Virus record (IMG/VR): IMGVR_UViG_3300006104_000074
Location: 1-23,840 of that record
Length of the DNA: 23,840 nucleotides
Direction: 5' to 3' (one strand)
From: a virus
Shown: in pieces, positions 1-7,577 of the stretch
Layout: each line of letters begins with the position of its first letter
How positions within the stretch are numbered: the first letter of the stretch is position 1
Notes under the pieces: model-generated
The model's database searches: none
The model's input: only the letters and a program-made list of their open reading frames with translations
Told to the model about the DNA's origin: nothing
Program-made: the position numbers and the translations under genes

Positions 1-654
1 CAATACTCCAAGTTTGAAGATTTGCCCCTCATGGACGGTGGATGTGACACCTACGCTTCTATTTACCCCCAATTTTCTAAATTTGCTCAAAAGATTACAG
101 TAGAAGAACTTGTTAAAAAGCTGTCTAGTTTTGATTGCCGAGACCTGGTTATTACCGGTGGAGAGCCACTGTTACCGGGGAATCAACGTAGGTTAGTAGA
201 GCTACTTACTAACTTTGAGTTTAGCAGCTTACCTTTTGATGTAATTACGTTTGAAACGAATGGTACGCAAGAACTAATTCCTGAGATGGTAAAAGCAGTG
301 GAGGACACAGGATTTACATACTTATTTTCTGTTTCTCCAAAATTGTCTAATTCAGGTGAAACAGAAGAAGCAAGAAAAGTAAGACTACAGTTAGATTTTA
401 AGCAGGAACCGGAATGTTCAAATACTCAATACCTTAAGTTTGTTATAGCAACAAGAAAGGATGCGGAGGAAGCATTGCAGCTAGCCATGGAACTAGGAGC
501 TACTCCTTTGAGTATTTATTTTATGCCGATGGGTGGAATTGTATCCACCTATGAATTACACAAAACTGCTGTAGCTAACTTGGCTTTGGAGTATGGAGTT
601 AGGTACTCTGATAGATTGCAAGTTCCACTATTTAAGAACGATTGGGGCACCTAA
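1..654 (+). CDS. queE: 7-carboxy-7-deazaguanine synthase QueE-like radical SAM protein (5' partial)
   Basis: The frame is open from base 1, so the gene starts upstream and only the last 217 codons are visible. QueE converts 6-carboxytetrahydropterin to 7-carboxy-7-deazaguanine with SAM and a 4Fe-4S cluster, leading to preQ0. Visible QueE signatures are CDT followed by a tyrosine-containing segment near the left edge, ITGGEPLL (the SAM-binding GGE motif, about base 160), and FETNGTQEL (about base 250). The three cluster cysteines (CX3CX2C) are not seen: the residue three before the CDT cysteine is Asp, so the cluster motif probably lies upstream of the window. FolE four genes downstream feeds the same pathway. 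Confident on family; modification of phage DNA, rather than tRNA, as the end use is inference. Confidence 0.85.
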   Translation, partial: QYSKFEDLPLMDGGCDTYASIYPQFSKFAQKITVEELVKKLSSFDCRDLVITGGEPLLPGNQRRLVELLTNFEFSSLPFDVITFETNGTQELIPEMVKAVEDTGFTYLFSVSPKLSNSGETEEARKVRLQLDFKQEPECSNTQYLKFVIATRKDAEEALQLAMELGATPLSIYFMPMGGIVSTYELHKTAVANLALEYGVRYSDRLQVPLFKNDWGT

Positions 655-655
655 T

Positions 656-889
656 ATGAAAACACAAAAATTTAGTCACAGAGAATTAGTAAAGTCCAAG
701 TTAGAGCAATTAGGTCGAGTTGATACCGCTTTAGCCAAATCTTTAGGAATTTCAAGGCTACCTGTTCAGATTGAAAGGTTAAGAAAACAAGGTATGAAAA
801 TTAACTTGATCCGTGAGTATACAGGGTCAATGTACTATATGTTAGAAAACTATACGCTCAAAAAAGGTGCTCAAAATGACTTACAGTGA
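656..889 (+). CDS. Small helix-turn-helix / winged-helix protein
   Basis: A 77-residue basic protein starting at ATG 656, one base after the queE stop, with a GGGG ribosome site 8 nt upstream. The order HRELVKSKLEQLGRVDTA, AKSLGISRL, then QIERLRKQGMKI and a final tyrosine-rich strand resembles the small phage winged-helix domain in which a helix pair is followed by 'RL..RI..LR..G..I'. Such proteins are common in phages and are presumed to bind DNA; neither target nor regulatory role is visible here. It overlaps the next gene by 14 nt, so the two are translationally coupled. An upstream in-frame start at 593 lies inside queE and is less likely. Confidence 0.7.
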   Translation: MKTQKFSHRELVKSKLEQLGRVDTALAKSLGISRLPVQIERLRKQGMKINLIREYTGSMYYMLENYTLKKGAQNDLQ

Positions 890-1097
890 AAATAACAAGT
901 ACATAGATGTTCTGAATTCCTACATTAAGGAAGACACTGCATTAGTTAATTACTATAATAAAACTTTGAAGTTGCCTTCTGGAGAAATAGGAAATAGATT
1001 ACTTTTAGTGGAAACTAGACTACTTAATTTGTCAAAACTTGTTTGTGAGCTTATTACAGAGCTAGGAACAAATAAACAGTTACCAAAATACTACTGA
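876..1097 (+). CDS. Hypothetical small protein
   Basis: A 73-residue protein that I do not recognise. ATG 876 is preferred over GTG 867 because AAAGG lies about 8 nt upstream of the ATG. It is predicted to be mostly helical, with a Leu-rich central stretch (NRLLLVETRLLNLSKLVCEL) that could form a short coiled coil or helical hairpin; there is no signal peptide, membrane segment or metal motif. It overlaps the HTH gene by 14 nt and ends 9 nt before folE, inside the deazaguanine gene group, but that position alone does not assign a function. Confidence 0.55.
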   Translation: MTYSENNKYIDVLNSYIKEDTALVNYYNKTLKLPSGEIGNRLLLVETRLLNLSKLVCELITELGTNKQLPKYY

Positions 1098-1106
1098 GGA
1101 ATAAAA

Positions 1107-1781
1107 GTGGCTAATACTGACGAAGCATTAGGAGCGGAAATAGGAACAATTTTAAGAAACAAGGGAATAGAAACTCCCATGTTTGGATCGAACTACCTGG
1201 ACAACTTTTCAAAAATAGAAACACTGGCTCCATTAGTTGAGTCCATTCTAACAATTCTTGGAATGGACTTGAAAGATGATTCTCTTAGGGATACGCCAAA
1301 ACGTGTTTCTAAGATGTTTATTGAAGAATTGTTCTATGGGCTTGACTACAGCAACTTTCCGGCATGTACAGCCGTGGATAATAAGATGCACTATGACGAA
1401 ATGCTACTTGAGGGAGGTATAACGGTAAACTCTCAGTGTGAGCACCACCTTGTACCGTTCAAAGGACATGCGTACGTTGCATATTTACCAGCCAATAAAG
1501 TATTGGGGTTATCCAAGTTTAACCGAATAGTAGATTTCTTTAGCAGAAGGCCACAAGTTCAGGAGAGGCTAACAGTACAGATTGGTACCTCCATACAGCA
1601 TATTGTAGAAACGCCAAATGTTGCGGTTGTACTAGAATGTTCTCATTTTTGTGTTCAATGCCGTGGAGTAAAAGATTCTGATAGTTGGACTGCAACGTCA
1701 ATGCTCGGGGGTATTTTTAAGGAACAAGCGGTTAGAGTTGAGTTGTTTTCTCTAATAAACGGTAGACGAGGGAGGCATTAG
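1107..1781 (+). CDS. folE: GTP cyclohydrolase I (FolE)
   Basis: FolE opens GTP to 7,8-dihydroneopterin triphosphate, the first step of both folate and 7-deazaguanine (preQ0/queuosine) synthesis. Zinc ligands are in place: C111 and H114 in QCEHHLVPF and C182 in SHFCVQCRGV, matching E. coli C110, H113 and C181. The core LGLSKFNRIVDFFSRRPQVQERLT is the typical GTP-binding region and the C-terminal TATSMLGGIF is also standard. Length (224 aa) fits the family. The start is GTG 1107, with TGAGGA directly upstream and no better ATG. Together with QueE it suggests a pathway whose QueD and QueC members lie outside the window. Confidence 0.95.
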   Translation: MANTDEALGAEIGTILRNKGIETPMFGSNYLDNFSKIETLAPLVESILTILGMDLKDDSLRDTPKRVSKMFIEELFYGLDYSNFPACTAVDNKMHYDEMLLEGGITVNSQCEHHLVPFKGHAYVAYLPANKVLGLSKFNRIVDFFSRRPQVQERLTVQIGTSIQHIVETPNVAVVLECSHFCVQCRGVKDSDSWTATSMLGGIFKEQAVRVELFSLINGRRGRH

Positions 1782-1787
1782 TAATCC

Positions 1788-2210
1788 ATGTCAATGACTT
1801 TAGACGATATTATTAAAAAATGCAAACCATTACAAAAGGATCTTGCTCTGTATGTAAAATTTAGGTCTATAAAAACAGGGAAGCAAGATGACGTGTATCC
1901 ATTTATTGCTGCAAAAGCTTATTCAACTAAGCGTAGATTACCGGACGGACGTATGGTAACCAATGTAAATCCGGAAACTTACATTGCAGTAATTATGGTT
2001 ATTGACAATAAAAAACACGTCAAGGTATCCTGTAGCTGTCCTTCCTTCAACTATGGAGGTTTTGAGTATTCTTTAGCTAAAAAAGGGGCTGCAGATATAC
2101 AATATGGAGACGGGTCTGCACCGGATATAAAAAATCCAAAAAGAATTCCAGGAATGTGCAAGCACCTTGTTGCTTTAAGAAGTTATGTTAAGACAAAGTA
2201 CAAGTTCTAA
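1788..2210 (+). CDS. SWIM-type zinc-finger protein
   Basis: A 140-residue protein with a SWIM zinc-binding signature, CxCPSF near residue 80 followed after a loop by CKHLVALR near residue 125 (CxC ... CxH). SWIM fingers are known to bind DNA or protein partners; the phage versions are mostly uncharacterised. N-terminally there is a basic beta-rich region (YVKFRSIKTG, TKRRLPDGR). The GGAGG at 1771-1775 lies inside the end of folE and supports ATG 1788; ATG 1794 is in frame but further away. The stop shares one base with the next start (TAATG). Family assignment is motif-based; the role in this phage is unknown. Confidence 0.75.
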   Translation: MSMTLDDIIKKCKPLQKDLALYVKFRSIKTGKQDDVYPFIAAKAYSTKRRLPDGRMVTNVNPETYIAVIMVIDNKKHVKVSCSCPSFNYGGFEYSLAKKGAADIQYGDGSAPDIKNPKRIPGMCKHLVALRSYVKTKYKF

Positions 2211-3106
2211 TGGCAAAAACTTACCGTAAAAGTGAATCCTTTGAAGTTCTAAAAACAGTAAAAGACTACAAAGATAATCTCACAACTTACCAATGGCTTA
2301 ATACTCTTGATTTCTTTATTGAGGAGGCCGTTAAACCTTTGGCGTTCGCGCTACCTACACTCACAAAAAACTTTTTAGCATTAGTTGCTGCTAAACAGGT
2401 CATAAATTCCCATACTCGTTATTGCCGAGGAGAAAAACAATCGTTAGTAATAAACATTTTTAATTTCCTGTGTACGGAAAAAGTAGAGTACCTAAGTGCA
2501 ATAACTGTAAATAGGGGGATATGGTTTGGATTCTTTTCCTTAGCCCAGGGAACAGTAGAACCCTATATGTCAGTTATGAGTAATCCAGCCCAGTACTCCC
2601 AGTACCTAGTAGCCAAGGATTGGGAGCAAAAAAGACCTATTTGGCAATTCATTAAACAATCACAATACTGGCAGGACAAGGCATCATGGTTCAAGTCAAT
2701 AATAGTTCAAAAATTTACAAGGTTGGCGTTAAACCGAGCAAAAGCATCGTATACTGCAATCGGTCATATAGTTGACTTAGATGATATTATCTCAGTTAAT
2801 TTGCAATTTGTAAATAAAGCAGTAGAGAGGTGTGATACAAACAAGGGTACGTTAGCCACCTTTGTAAACACTTGGTTGTACTCTGCCAATGCAGAAGTTA
2901 AAAAGTTAATTTCAAAGAATGAAATGTCTTTGAATGACGAATTGTTAGTTGCGGATCAATCTGTCTCATGGGAAATGGAACGCTCTATGTCTGCAATAGC
3001 TAAAGAAGTAGACAAAGAAGGGTATGTTAGAGCCGTTCTTGGCATACCTGAGTATTTTACAGCAGTAGATTACCAAGTGCTTCAAAAAGCAGCAAAAGTA
3101 AGTTAA
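2210..3106 (+). CDS. Putative phage RNA polymerase sigma factor (sigma-70 region 2-like)
   Basis: 298 residues. The middle (about 161-245) reads like sigma-70 region 2: VDLDDIISVNLQFVNKAVER, then CDTNKGTLATFVNTWLYSAN and a following SLNDEL. This parallels the 'DL.QEG..GL..AV..FD..KG.FSTYA.WWI...I' core and the start of region 3 in bacterial sigma factors. The C-terminus (VRAVLGIPEYFTAVDYQVL) could be a reduced DNA-binding part. The N-terminal 150 residues are unlike any sigma I recognise. In T4-like phages gp55 is a small sigma for late promoters; a similar role here is inference. Its place just before SSB and recombinase fits a middle or late regulator. It starts on a 1-nt overlap with the preceding stop. 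Confidence 0.5.
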   Translation: MAKTYRKSESFEVLKTVKDYKDNLTTYQWLNTLDFFIEEAVKPLAFALPTLTKNFLALVAAKQVINSHTRYCRGEKQSLVINIFNFLCTEKVEYLSAITVNRGIWFGFFSLAQGTVEPYMSVMSNPAQYSQYLVAKDWEQKRPIWQFIKQSQYWQDKASWFKSIIVQKFTRLALNRAKASYTAIGHIVDLDDIISVNLQFVNKAVERCDTNKGTLATFVNTWLYSANAEVKKLISKNEMSLNDELLVADQSVSWEMERSMSAIAKEVDKEGYVRAVLGIPEYFTAVDYQVLQKAAKVS

Positions 3107-3124
3107 ATTTAAGGAGAAATAAGA

Positions 3125-4642
3125 ATGTCAATAGATTTAGAAGACACAAAAACTGGTGGATTTTCGGACTCACCAAAAATTCCAAGTATTGAAAAAGTAT
3201 TACCGGTAGTTAAATGGAAAGCTGGAAAATATACCAAAATTCGTTTAATTGGTAAAGTTACTCCAACTGCCAAGTTTTGGGTTAAAGTTAAAAAGAAGGA
3301 TGGGGGCATAACTAAATTTCCTGCCCCTTGCATTTCTTACGACCCATTAACTCAGGAACACGATGAGACAATAAAAGATCCTTGGTGGGAATATTATAAG
3401 CAGGAACGAGCTGCAATTAAAGACGGCTCGTTGGACAAAGAGGATGCTTTAGTACAGTACTCAACTGATTGTTATTGTAACGTAATAGTTAGAAGTAAGC
3501 AGCAAAAGGGTGGGGATTTTGAAACTCGCACTAAAGCAGAAGCAAGGACAGGATTCAAAGATCCGGAATCTGAGTCTGATACTCCTGTAGAAGTTGCACG
3601 TTTTACTTCCTCTGTTTTACGTAAAATAAAGGAGAAGAAAGAGCTAAATGAGGTAGAAACAAAAGAAGGTGTTACGTGTTACCCCTGCAATGACCCTCGT
3701 TATGGTTTTGATATTCTTGTTAAGTATAATGAGAATTCTGCGTCACCAAGCGAAACCTATTCGGTAGAGAAGGGTGAAGGTAGAACAAAACTTACTGAGG
3801 AAGAGAAGCTGTATCTTGTGTATGACATTGACAGTGTTGCAAAACTTCCTGAAAATGTTACAGAAGAATCAGTTATTAGTGATTTTAATTCATGGAGAGA
3901 AAGAATGGGAATTAAGAAACCTAGCAAAACAACTGTTTCAAAGAAAGGCAAAGGGCGTACAGAAGAAGACGAAGATGAGGATGACTTGGAAGAGGAAGAG
4001 GAGGATGAAGCGCCTAAATCCAAGGCAAAGAAACCCGTCAAGAAGTCTAAGAAAGTTGAGGACGATGATGACGAGGATTTTGATGACGAAGATGAAGAGG
4101 ACGAAGCTCCCAAATCTAAATCAAAAAAGGCAGTGAAAAAGTCTAAAGTCGAAGATGAAGACGATGATGAAGACGATGATGAAGATGATGACTTCGGCGA
4201 CGATAACGAAGACGAGGAAGAGTCCCCTAAATCTAAAAAGTCAGTTAAAAAGCCTGTCAAGAAGTCTAAGAAAGTAGAAGATGACGAAGACGAGGATTTT
4301 GATGACGACAGTGATGAGGATGAGGATGAAGACGACGAACCCAAGTCAAAGAAACCTGTCAAAAAGTCAAAGAAGGTAGAAGATGAGGACGATGATGATG
4401 ACGACTTTGGTGACGATGACGATGACGATGAAGATGAAGATGAAGCTCCCAAGTCTAAGTCAAAGAAACCTGTAAAGAAATCAAAGAAAGTAGAAGATGA
4501 CGACTTTGATGATGACAGTGACGACGATGACGGTGACGACGAGGATGATTCCCCCAAGTCAAAAAAATCTGTCAAAAAGCCAGCTAAGAAGCCTGTCAAG
4601 AAGTCAAAGAAGGTAGAAGATGATGACGATGATGATTTTTGA
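3125..4642 (+). CDS. Single-stranded DNA-binding protein with long block-charged tail
   Basis: 505 residues in two parts. Residues 1-270 are a globular domain: WKAGKYTKIRLIGKV followed by FWVKVKK and PAPCISYDP resembles the OB-fold start of T4-like gp32 proteins, with cysteines at 69, 116, 118, 185 and 188 that might bind zinc. Residues 275-505 are disordered, with lysine blocks starting PKSK alternating with Asp/Glu runs, and the protein ends in six Asp and a Phe. Acidic tails recruit replication partners in gp32, T7 gp2.5 and bacterial SSB. At 505 aa it is much longer than gp32 (301). AAGGAGAAATAAG precedes ATG 3125. Followed by a hairpin and then the recombinase gene. SSB identity is inferred from fold pattern, tail and context. 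Confidence 0.72.
   Translation: MSIDLEDTKTGGFSDSPKIPSIEKVLPVVKWKAGKYTKIRLIGKVTPTAKFWVKVKKKDGGITKFPAPCISYDPLTQEHDETIKDPWWEYYKQERAAIKDGSLDKEDALVQYSTDCYCNVIVRSKQQKGGDFETRTKAEARTGFKDPESESDTPVEVARFTSSVLRKIKEKKELNEVETKEGVTCYPCNDPRYGFDILVKYNENSASPSETYSVEKGEGRTKLTEEEKLYLVYDIDSVAKLPENVTEESVISDFNSWRERMGIKKPSKTTVSKKGKGRTEEDEDEDDLEEEEEDEAPKSKAKKPVKKSKKVEDDDDEDFDDEDEEDEAPKSKSKKAVKKSKVEDEDDDEDDDEDDDFGDDNEDEEESPKSKKSVKKPVKKSKKVEDDEDEDFDDDSDEDEDEDDEPKSKKPVKKSKKVEDEDDDDDDFGDDDDDDEDEDEAPKSKSKKPVKKSKKVEDDDFDDDSDDDDGDDEDDSPKSKKSVKKPAKKPVKKSKKVEDDDDDDF
4010..4639 (+). repeat. Six degenerate coding repeats: PKSK-lysine block plus acidic block
   Basis: Within the SSB gene, residues 296-505 consist of six imperfect modules. 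Lysine blocks begin with PKSK at residues 297, 329, 368, 406, 442 and 477, run as KKPVKKSKKVED or variants, and are each followed by 12-28 mostly acidic residues, several containing DF or DFGDD. At DNA level these are runs of GAY/GAR and AAR codons, so slippage or unequal recombination is a likely source. Module lengths differ (about 32-39 aa). Confidence 0.9.
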
Positions 4643-4655
4643 TCTTTAGATTGTA

Positions 4656-4702
4656 AATTATGGGTACTCAGCTACCTTAGTGAGTTCCCAATTTTCCTTT
4701 TT
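4656..4702 (+). terminator. Likely Rho-independent terminator between ssb and recombinase
   Basis: GGGTACTCA (4662-4670) pairs with TGAGTTCCC (4681-4689): a 9-bp stem with one T-T mismatch and a 10-nt loop. AATT on both sides can extend it. The right arm is followed by AATTTTCCTTTTT, a T-rich tract. It sits in one of the few real gaps of the window. No promoter is evident in the few bases before the next start, so it may act as an attenuator or mRNA-processing point rather than a full stop. Confidence 0.6.
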
Positions 4703-4715
4703 AAGAGAAAAACCA

Positions 4716-6119
4716 ATGGCAAAAAGAAAAGAAGAACAGGAACAGTTTGATATTAGATTAGCGCTTTCAGACTCAGTTGATGATGTTTCAAGAAGGCTAA
4801 GTTATGAGGAATCCTCTCTAGAGGCGGTGCCTCCCATGAGTACAGGTATGCTGGCAATGGACTTGGTTTATGGTGGTGGGTTACGTCCAGGTATGCTTAC
4901 ACACGCAGGGGAAGAACAAACTGCTAAGACTACTGCGCAACTTACAATCATGGCTTCGGCGATTAAGCATGACATACCTTTAATTGCTTTTTCTGACTAT
5001 GAAGGGAGCACTCGTTCAAGCAAAAATTATGTCCATGAGATTCTAAAAAATGTTGGTGTTAAAATGAACATGGACGAAGTATTTGGTAAAAAAGACGACC
5101 AGGGTAAGTGGGTTGTAACTCCAAGGGTTCGTTATAGAGCTGAAGCAATTTTAGAAAAATTTTACGATTGGCTGCACTCTATACTACAAATTCTGCCGGA
5201 TAAACGGTTGGTTGGAAAAAATTGGTGGCTAATCTACGAGGATACCAAAGAAAACAAAGCAAAGTATGGGGAGTTTAGTGACCCATCCATGCCAAAAAAG
5301 TATGGTAAAGGTATATGGATTCCAGCACAAGATTCTAAACTACAGGCAGTAATTTGTGTGGATAGCTATGCGGCCATGAACCCCTTAGCCCAAGATGAAG
5401 ACGAATCCTCCAATGCTTTAGCTGTTGCTGCAAGAGCCTTTGCTAAACAATTACCTAGAGTTAAAGGGAGAATGCTTCAAAAAATGGTAGCAGTCATAGG
5501 CACTAACTTGTTAGGTGATATTCCTATGGCTATGTATGGCCCTACTCAAAACGAAAAAGGAGGTAAAGCCCTAAAGGGATTTTCTGATGTACGAGTTTGG
5601 TTTACAAAAAGATCCTTATCCGCTCCACCTTTCAATCCAAAACCGGGTAAGAAAATATCCAGTGAGATTGAAGCTTCTGTAACTGGAGAAGGAACTGATA
5701 GGTATAGGTACATTCATATAAAGGCGGTCAAGAATAAGCTATCTATGCCAAACAGAGAAGCGTACCTTAGAATATGGGAAGAGGATGGAGAGGGAGTAGC
5801 CCGTGGATTAGACCCAGTATTTGATACTATATTTTACCTACGGGAAACAGGGCAATTAACCGGTAAGCGTTCCAAGTTCGAGCTGAACCTAGATGGAATT
5901 CCAACAAAGAAGTTCGTTACTTGGGAGCAGTTAAAAGGGTGGATACTAAAGGACAAAGCGTACAAAGTTGCTCTTTGTAAGCACCTTGGTATTAAAAAGC
6001 CTTTTGACATTCGTATATTTTGCTTTAGGCAAATGGAAAAAGGAATTGGAGAAAAGTTATACATTGCTGCCAATATTGACAAGCATTCAATCAAAAAAGG
6101 TGAAGAAGATGACGAATAA
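4716..6119 (+). CDS. RecA/UvsX-type recombinase
   Basis: 467 residues from ATG 4716; the GTG at 4680 lies at the terminator-like hairpin and is rejected. Strand-exchange ATPase for recombination-dependent replication and repair. The P-loop is GEEQTAKTT at residues 65-73 (Ala where GKT usually has Gly). SDYEGS supplies Glu96 at the position of the catalytic E. coli E96. Walker B is AVICVDSYAAM with D216. GTNLLGDIPMAMYG then GGKALKGFSDVRV matches the RecA L2 region (INQIR...GGNALKF). Spacing from P-loop Lys to Walker B Asp is 145 residues against 72 in E. coli, so an insert of about 70 residues sits between them (Trp/Lys-rich, NWWLIYEDTKE). The end overlaps the next gene by 11 nt. Confidence 0.88.
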   Translation: MAKRKEEQEQFDIRLALSDSVDDVSRRLSYEESSLEAVPPMSTGMLAMDLVYGGGLRPGMLTHAGEEQTAKTTAQLTIMASAIKHDIPLIAFSDYEGSTRSSKNYVHEILKNVGVKMNMDEVFGKKDDQGKWVVTPRVRYRAEAILEKFYDWLHSILQILPDKRLVGKNWWLIYEDTKENKAKYGEFSDPSMPKKYGKGIWIPAQDSKLQAVICVDSYAAMNPLAQDEDESSNALAVAARAFAKQLPRVKGRMLQKMVAVIGTNLLGDIPMAMYGPTQNEKGGKALKGFSDVRVWFTKRSLSAPPFNPKPGKKISSEIEASVTGEGTDRYRYIHIKAVKNKLSMPNREAYLRIWEEDGEGVARGLDPVFDTIFYLRETGQLTGKRSKFELNLDGIPTKKFVTWEQLKGWILKDKAYKVALCKHLGIKKPFDIRIFCFRQMEKGIGEKLYIAANIDKHSIKKGEEDDE

Positions 6120-6489
6120 CCCTTCAAAGGAAGCAGTAGGCGTTCTAATACCGTGCTCCACTTTACTTTCAGTACTTCATGTAGATTGGCAAAATGAACT
6201 ACCTCAAGATAGAGCGGGGTATAAACTATTCAAGGAAAATCTTTTATCCTATGTACTATATTCAACTTCCTGCAAGTTGTTTGATAAAGATGGAAACGAA
6301 TTCAATGTACGGGAAGACCAGTGGCTACAAGTTATTAGAGGTGAGTACAAAGTCCTAAGTAGGTTAGATAAGATTAAAAAATACGGAGACTTTTCTTCTG
6401 CTCGACTTGTGTACTATAATGAGGAAGATAATGAATCTTTTATCCTTAAAGAAGGAGATGAAAAGAATGGTACTCAACATTTACTCTAA
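6109..6489 (+). CDS. Hypothetical protein
   Basis: 126 residues, not recognised. ATG 6109 is chosen because AAAAAAGG lies 8 nt upstream; a longer reading frame back to 5968 runs through the recombinase gene and is not credible. The protein is soluble-looking, mixed charge, with an acidic C-terminus (NEEDNESFILKEGDEKNG). No motif, signal peptide or membrane segment is seen. It overlaps the recombinase by 11 nt and the dUTPase by 23 nt, so it is translated within the same nucleotide/DNA-metabolism operon. Confidence 0.65.
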   Translation: MTNNPSKEAVGVLIPCSTLLSVLHVDWQNELPQDRAGYKLFKENLLSYVLYSTSCKLFDKDGNEFNVREDQWLQVIRGEYKVLSRLDKIKKYGDFSSARLVYYNEEDNESFILKEGDEKNGTQHLL

Positions 6490-6931
6490 ATCTGGAGAAA
6501 TTCCTACCTACGCTCATGCAACTGATTCTGGAATGGACTTAAAAGCCTTTTCCAGTACTGAAAACTCATGGACTATTCACCCTAACCAAGTAACTATAAT
6601 TCCAACTGGAGTTTTTATTGCATTACCTCCAGGCTACGAAGCTCAAATTAGGTCTAGATCAGGACTTGCTGCAAAGTATGGAGTATTTGTTGTAAACAGT
6701 CCTGGTACAATAGACGAAGGGTACAGAGGGGAACTACAAGTCATACTGACTAAGGTAGGTAATGCAAACTTTGAGGAAGAGTATGTAGTGAATACCGGAG
6801 ATAAAATTGCTCAATTAGTAATTGCTCCTGTCTCTAAACTTGGAGTAGTCCTTATGAAAAACCAGCACGAGTTTGAAAAACTACCTCAAACAACAAGAAT
6901 GGCTGGTGGATTAGGTTCTACTGGAAGATGA
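6467..6931 (+). CDS. dut: dUTP diphosphatase (dUTPase)
   Basis: 154 residues, the usual size of a trimeric dUTPase, which hydrolyses dUTP to dUMP and pyrophosphate and keeps uracil out of DNA. All five motifs are visible: ATDSGMDLKA (1), RSRSGLAAKYG (2), GTIDEGYRGEL (3, with catalytic Asp and uracil-stacking Tyr), GDKIAQLVI (4) and RMAGGLGSTGR (5, Leu where Phe is usual). ATG 6467 is preferred: GGAG at 6454-6457 gives 9-nt spacing, and upstream in-frame ATGs would add a non-homologous N-terminus overlapping the previous gene. It overlaps the preceding gene by 23 nt and is followed 4 nt later by the next. Confidence 0.95.
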   Translation: MVLNIYSKSGEIPTYAHATDSGMDLKAFSSTENSWTIHPNQVTIIPTGVFIALPPGYEAQIRSRSGLAAKYGVFVVNSPGTIDEGYRGELQVILTKVGNANFEEEYVVNTGDKIAQLVIAPVSKLGVVLMKNQHEFEKLPQTTRMAGGLGSTGR

Positions 6932-6935
6932 AACT

Positions 6936-7577
6936 ATGGACCTTAATTTAACATACGCGACTGCTGCAAATAGTAGCGTTGTTCCTACTCCAAGCACGCC
7001 TTCTCTAGAAAGGATAGCTAAACGTAAAAACAGAACTTCTAGATTTTGGGATACAGTTGATTACTGGGAGCCTAATAAAGAAATTTCAAAAAAGGCTGCG
7101 CTCATTACTATTGACAAGTTAGTTGTCGATTTGTTACCCAAGTATAAGGGAATTACAAAACTAGCTAAGGATAATTCCCTTGTTATTACGAATTTTATCT
7201 TAACGGAGCTTGCACCTTTAACTTTAGCAATTAGCCCAGCAGTAACTCAGTGCAAAGAAATTCTTAACCGTACTCTTAAAACAGACGAGGATAACTCTCC
7301 TTCCCTTGATACCTCCGTTTTAGATCAAGTATACTTCATGTCGAACGAAGCAGTTAAAATTCGTTTAAGAAGGTTTATTGCTAAGTTGTATTCTCTTAAA
7401 GAGTTTGACTTGGTTAAAGAACCTGACGTACTTGATAAACTTTCAAGGTCAATAAGTAAACCAATAGTTGAGGCTATTACAAATAAAACCTCAGGTAAAA
7501 ATGAACTCAAAGAAGCATTAGATCATTTAGAAAAAATGCAAGGAGTAAACAAACAGAGGAAGACTCATGCTAGGTAA
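6936..7577 (+). CDS. Hypothetical protein upstream of terminase (possible small terminase)
   Basis: 213 residues from ATG 6936, four bases after the dut stop. Mostly helical with a low-complexity Ser/Thr/Pro N-terminus (SSVVPTPSTPS) and a basic C-terminus (NKQRKTHAR). No helix-turn-helix or nucleotide-binding motif is obvious. The last 11 nt overlap the terminase large-subunit gene, the place where a small terminase subunit is often found; that function is a positional guess only. No other candidate small subunit is visible in the window. Confidence 0.55.
   Translation: MDLNLTYATAANSSVVPTPSTPSLERIAKRKNRTSRFWDTVDYWEPNKEISKKAALITIDKLVVDLLPKYKGITKLAKDNSLVITNFILTELAPLTLAISPAVTQCKEILNRTLKTDEDNSPSLDTSVLDQVYFMSNEAVKIRLRRFIAKLYSLKEFDLVKEPDVLDKLSRSISKPIVEAITNKTSGKNELKEALDHLEKMQGVNKQRKTHAR

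Noticed and set aside
31-66. CDT near the left edge as the QueE iron-sulfur motif
   Set aside because: The residues 3 and 7 before this Cys are Asp and Leu, so CX3CX2C is not satisfied here; the cluster is more likely upstream of the window.
3774-4136. 120-codon forward frame inside the SSB gene
   Set aside because: Out-of-frame reading of the same GAY/AAR repeats giving a Lys/Arg/Met-rich artefact.
3757-4599. 280-codon reverse-strand frame, extremely Ser-rich
   Set aside because: It is the complement of the Asp/Glu/Lys codon repeats of the SSB tail; it has no plausible start region and no non-repetitive content.
4680-4715. GTG 4680 as recombinase start
   Set aside because: It lies at the edge of the terminator-like hairpin and lacks a ribosome site; ATG 4716 places the P-loop at the usual RecA position.
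5968-6108. Upstream extension of the hypothetical gene at 6109
   Set aside because: It would read through the end of the recombinase gene in another frame; the ATG at 6109 has a good ribosome site.
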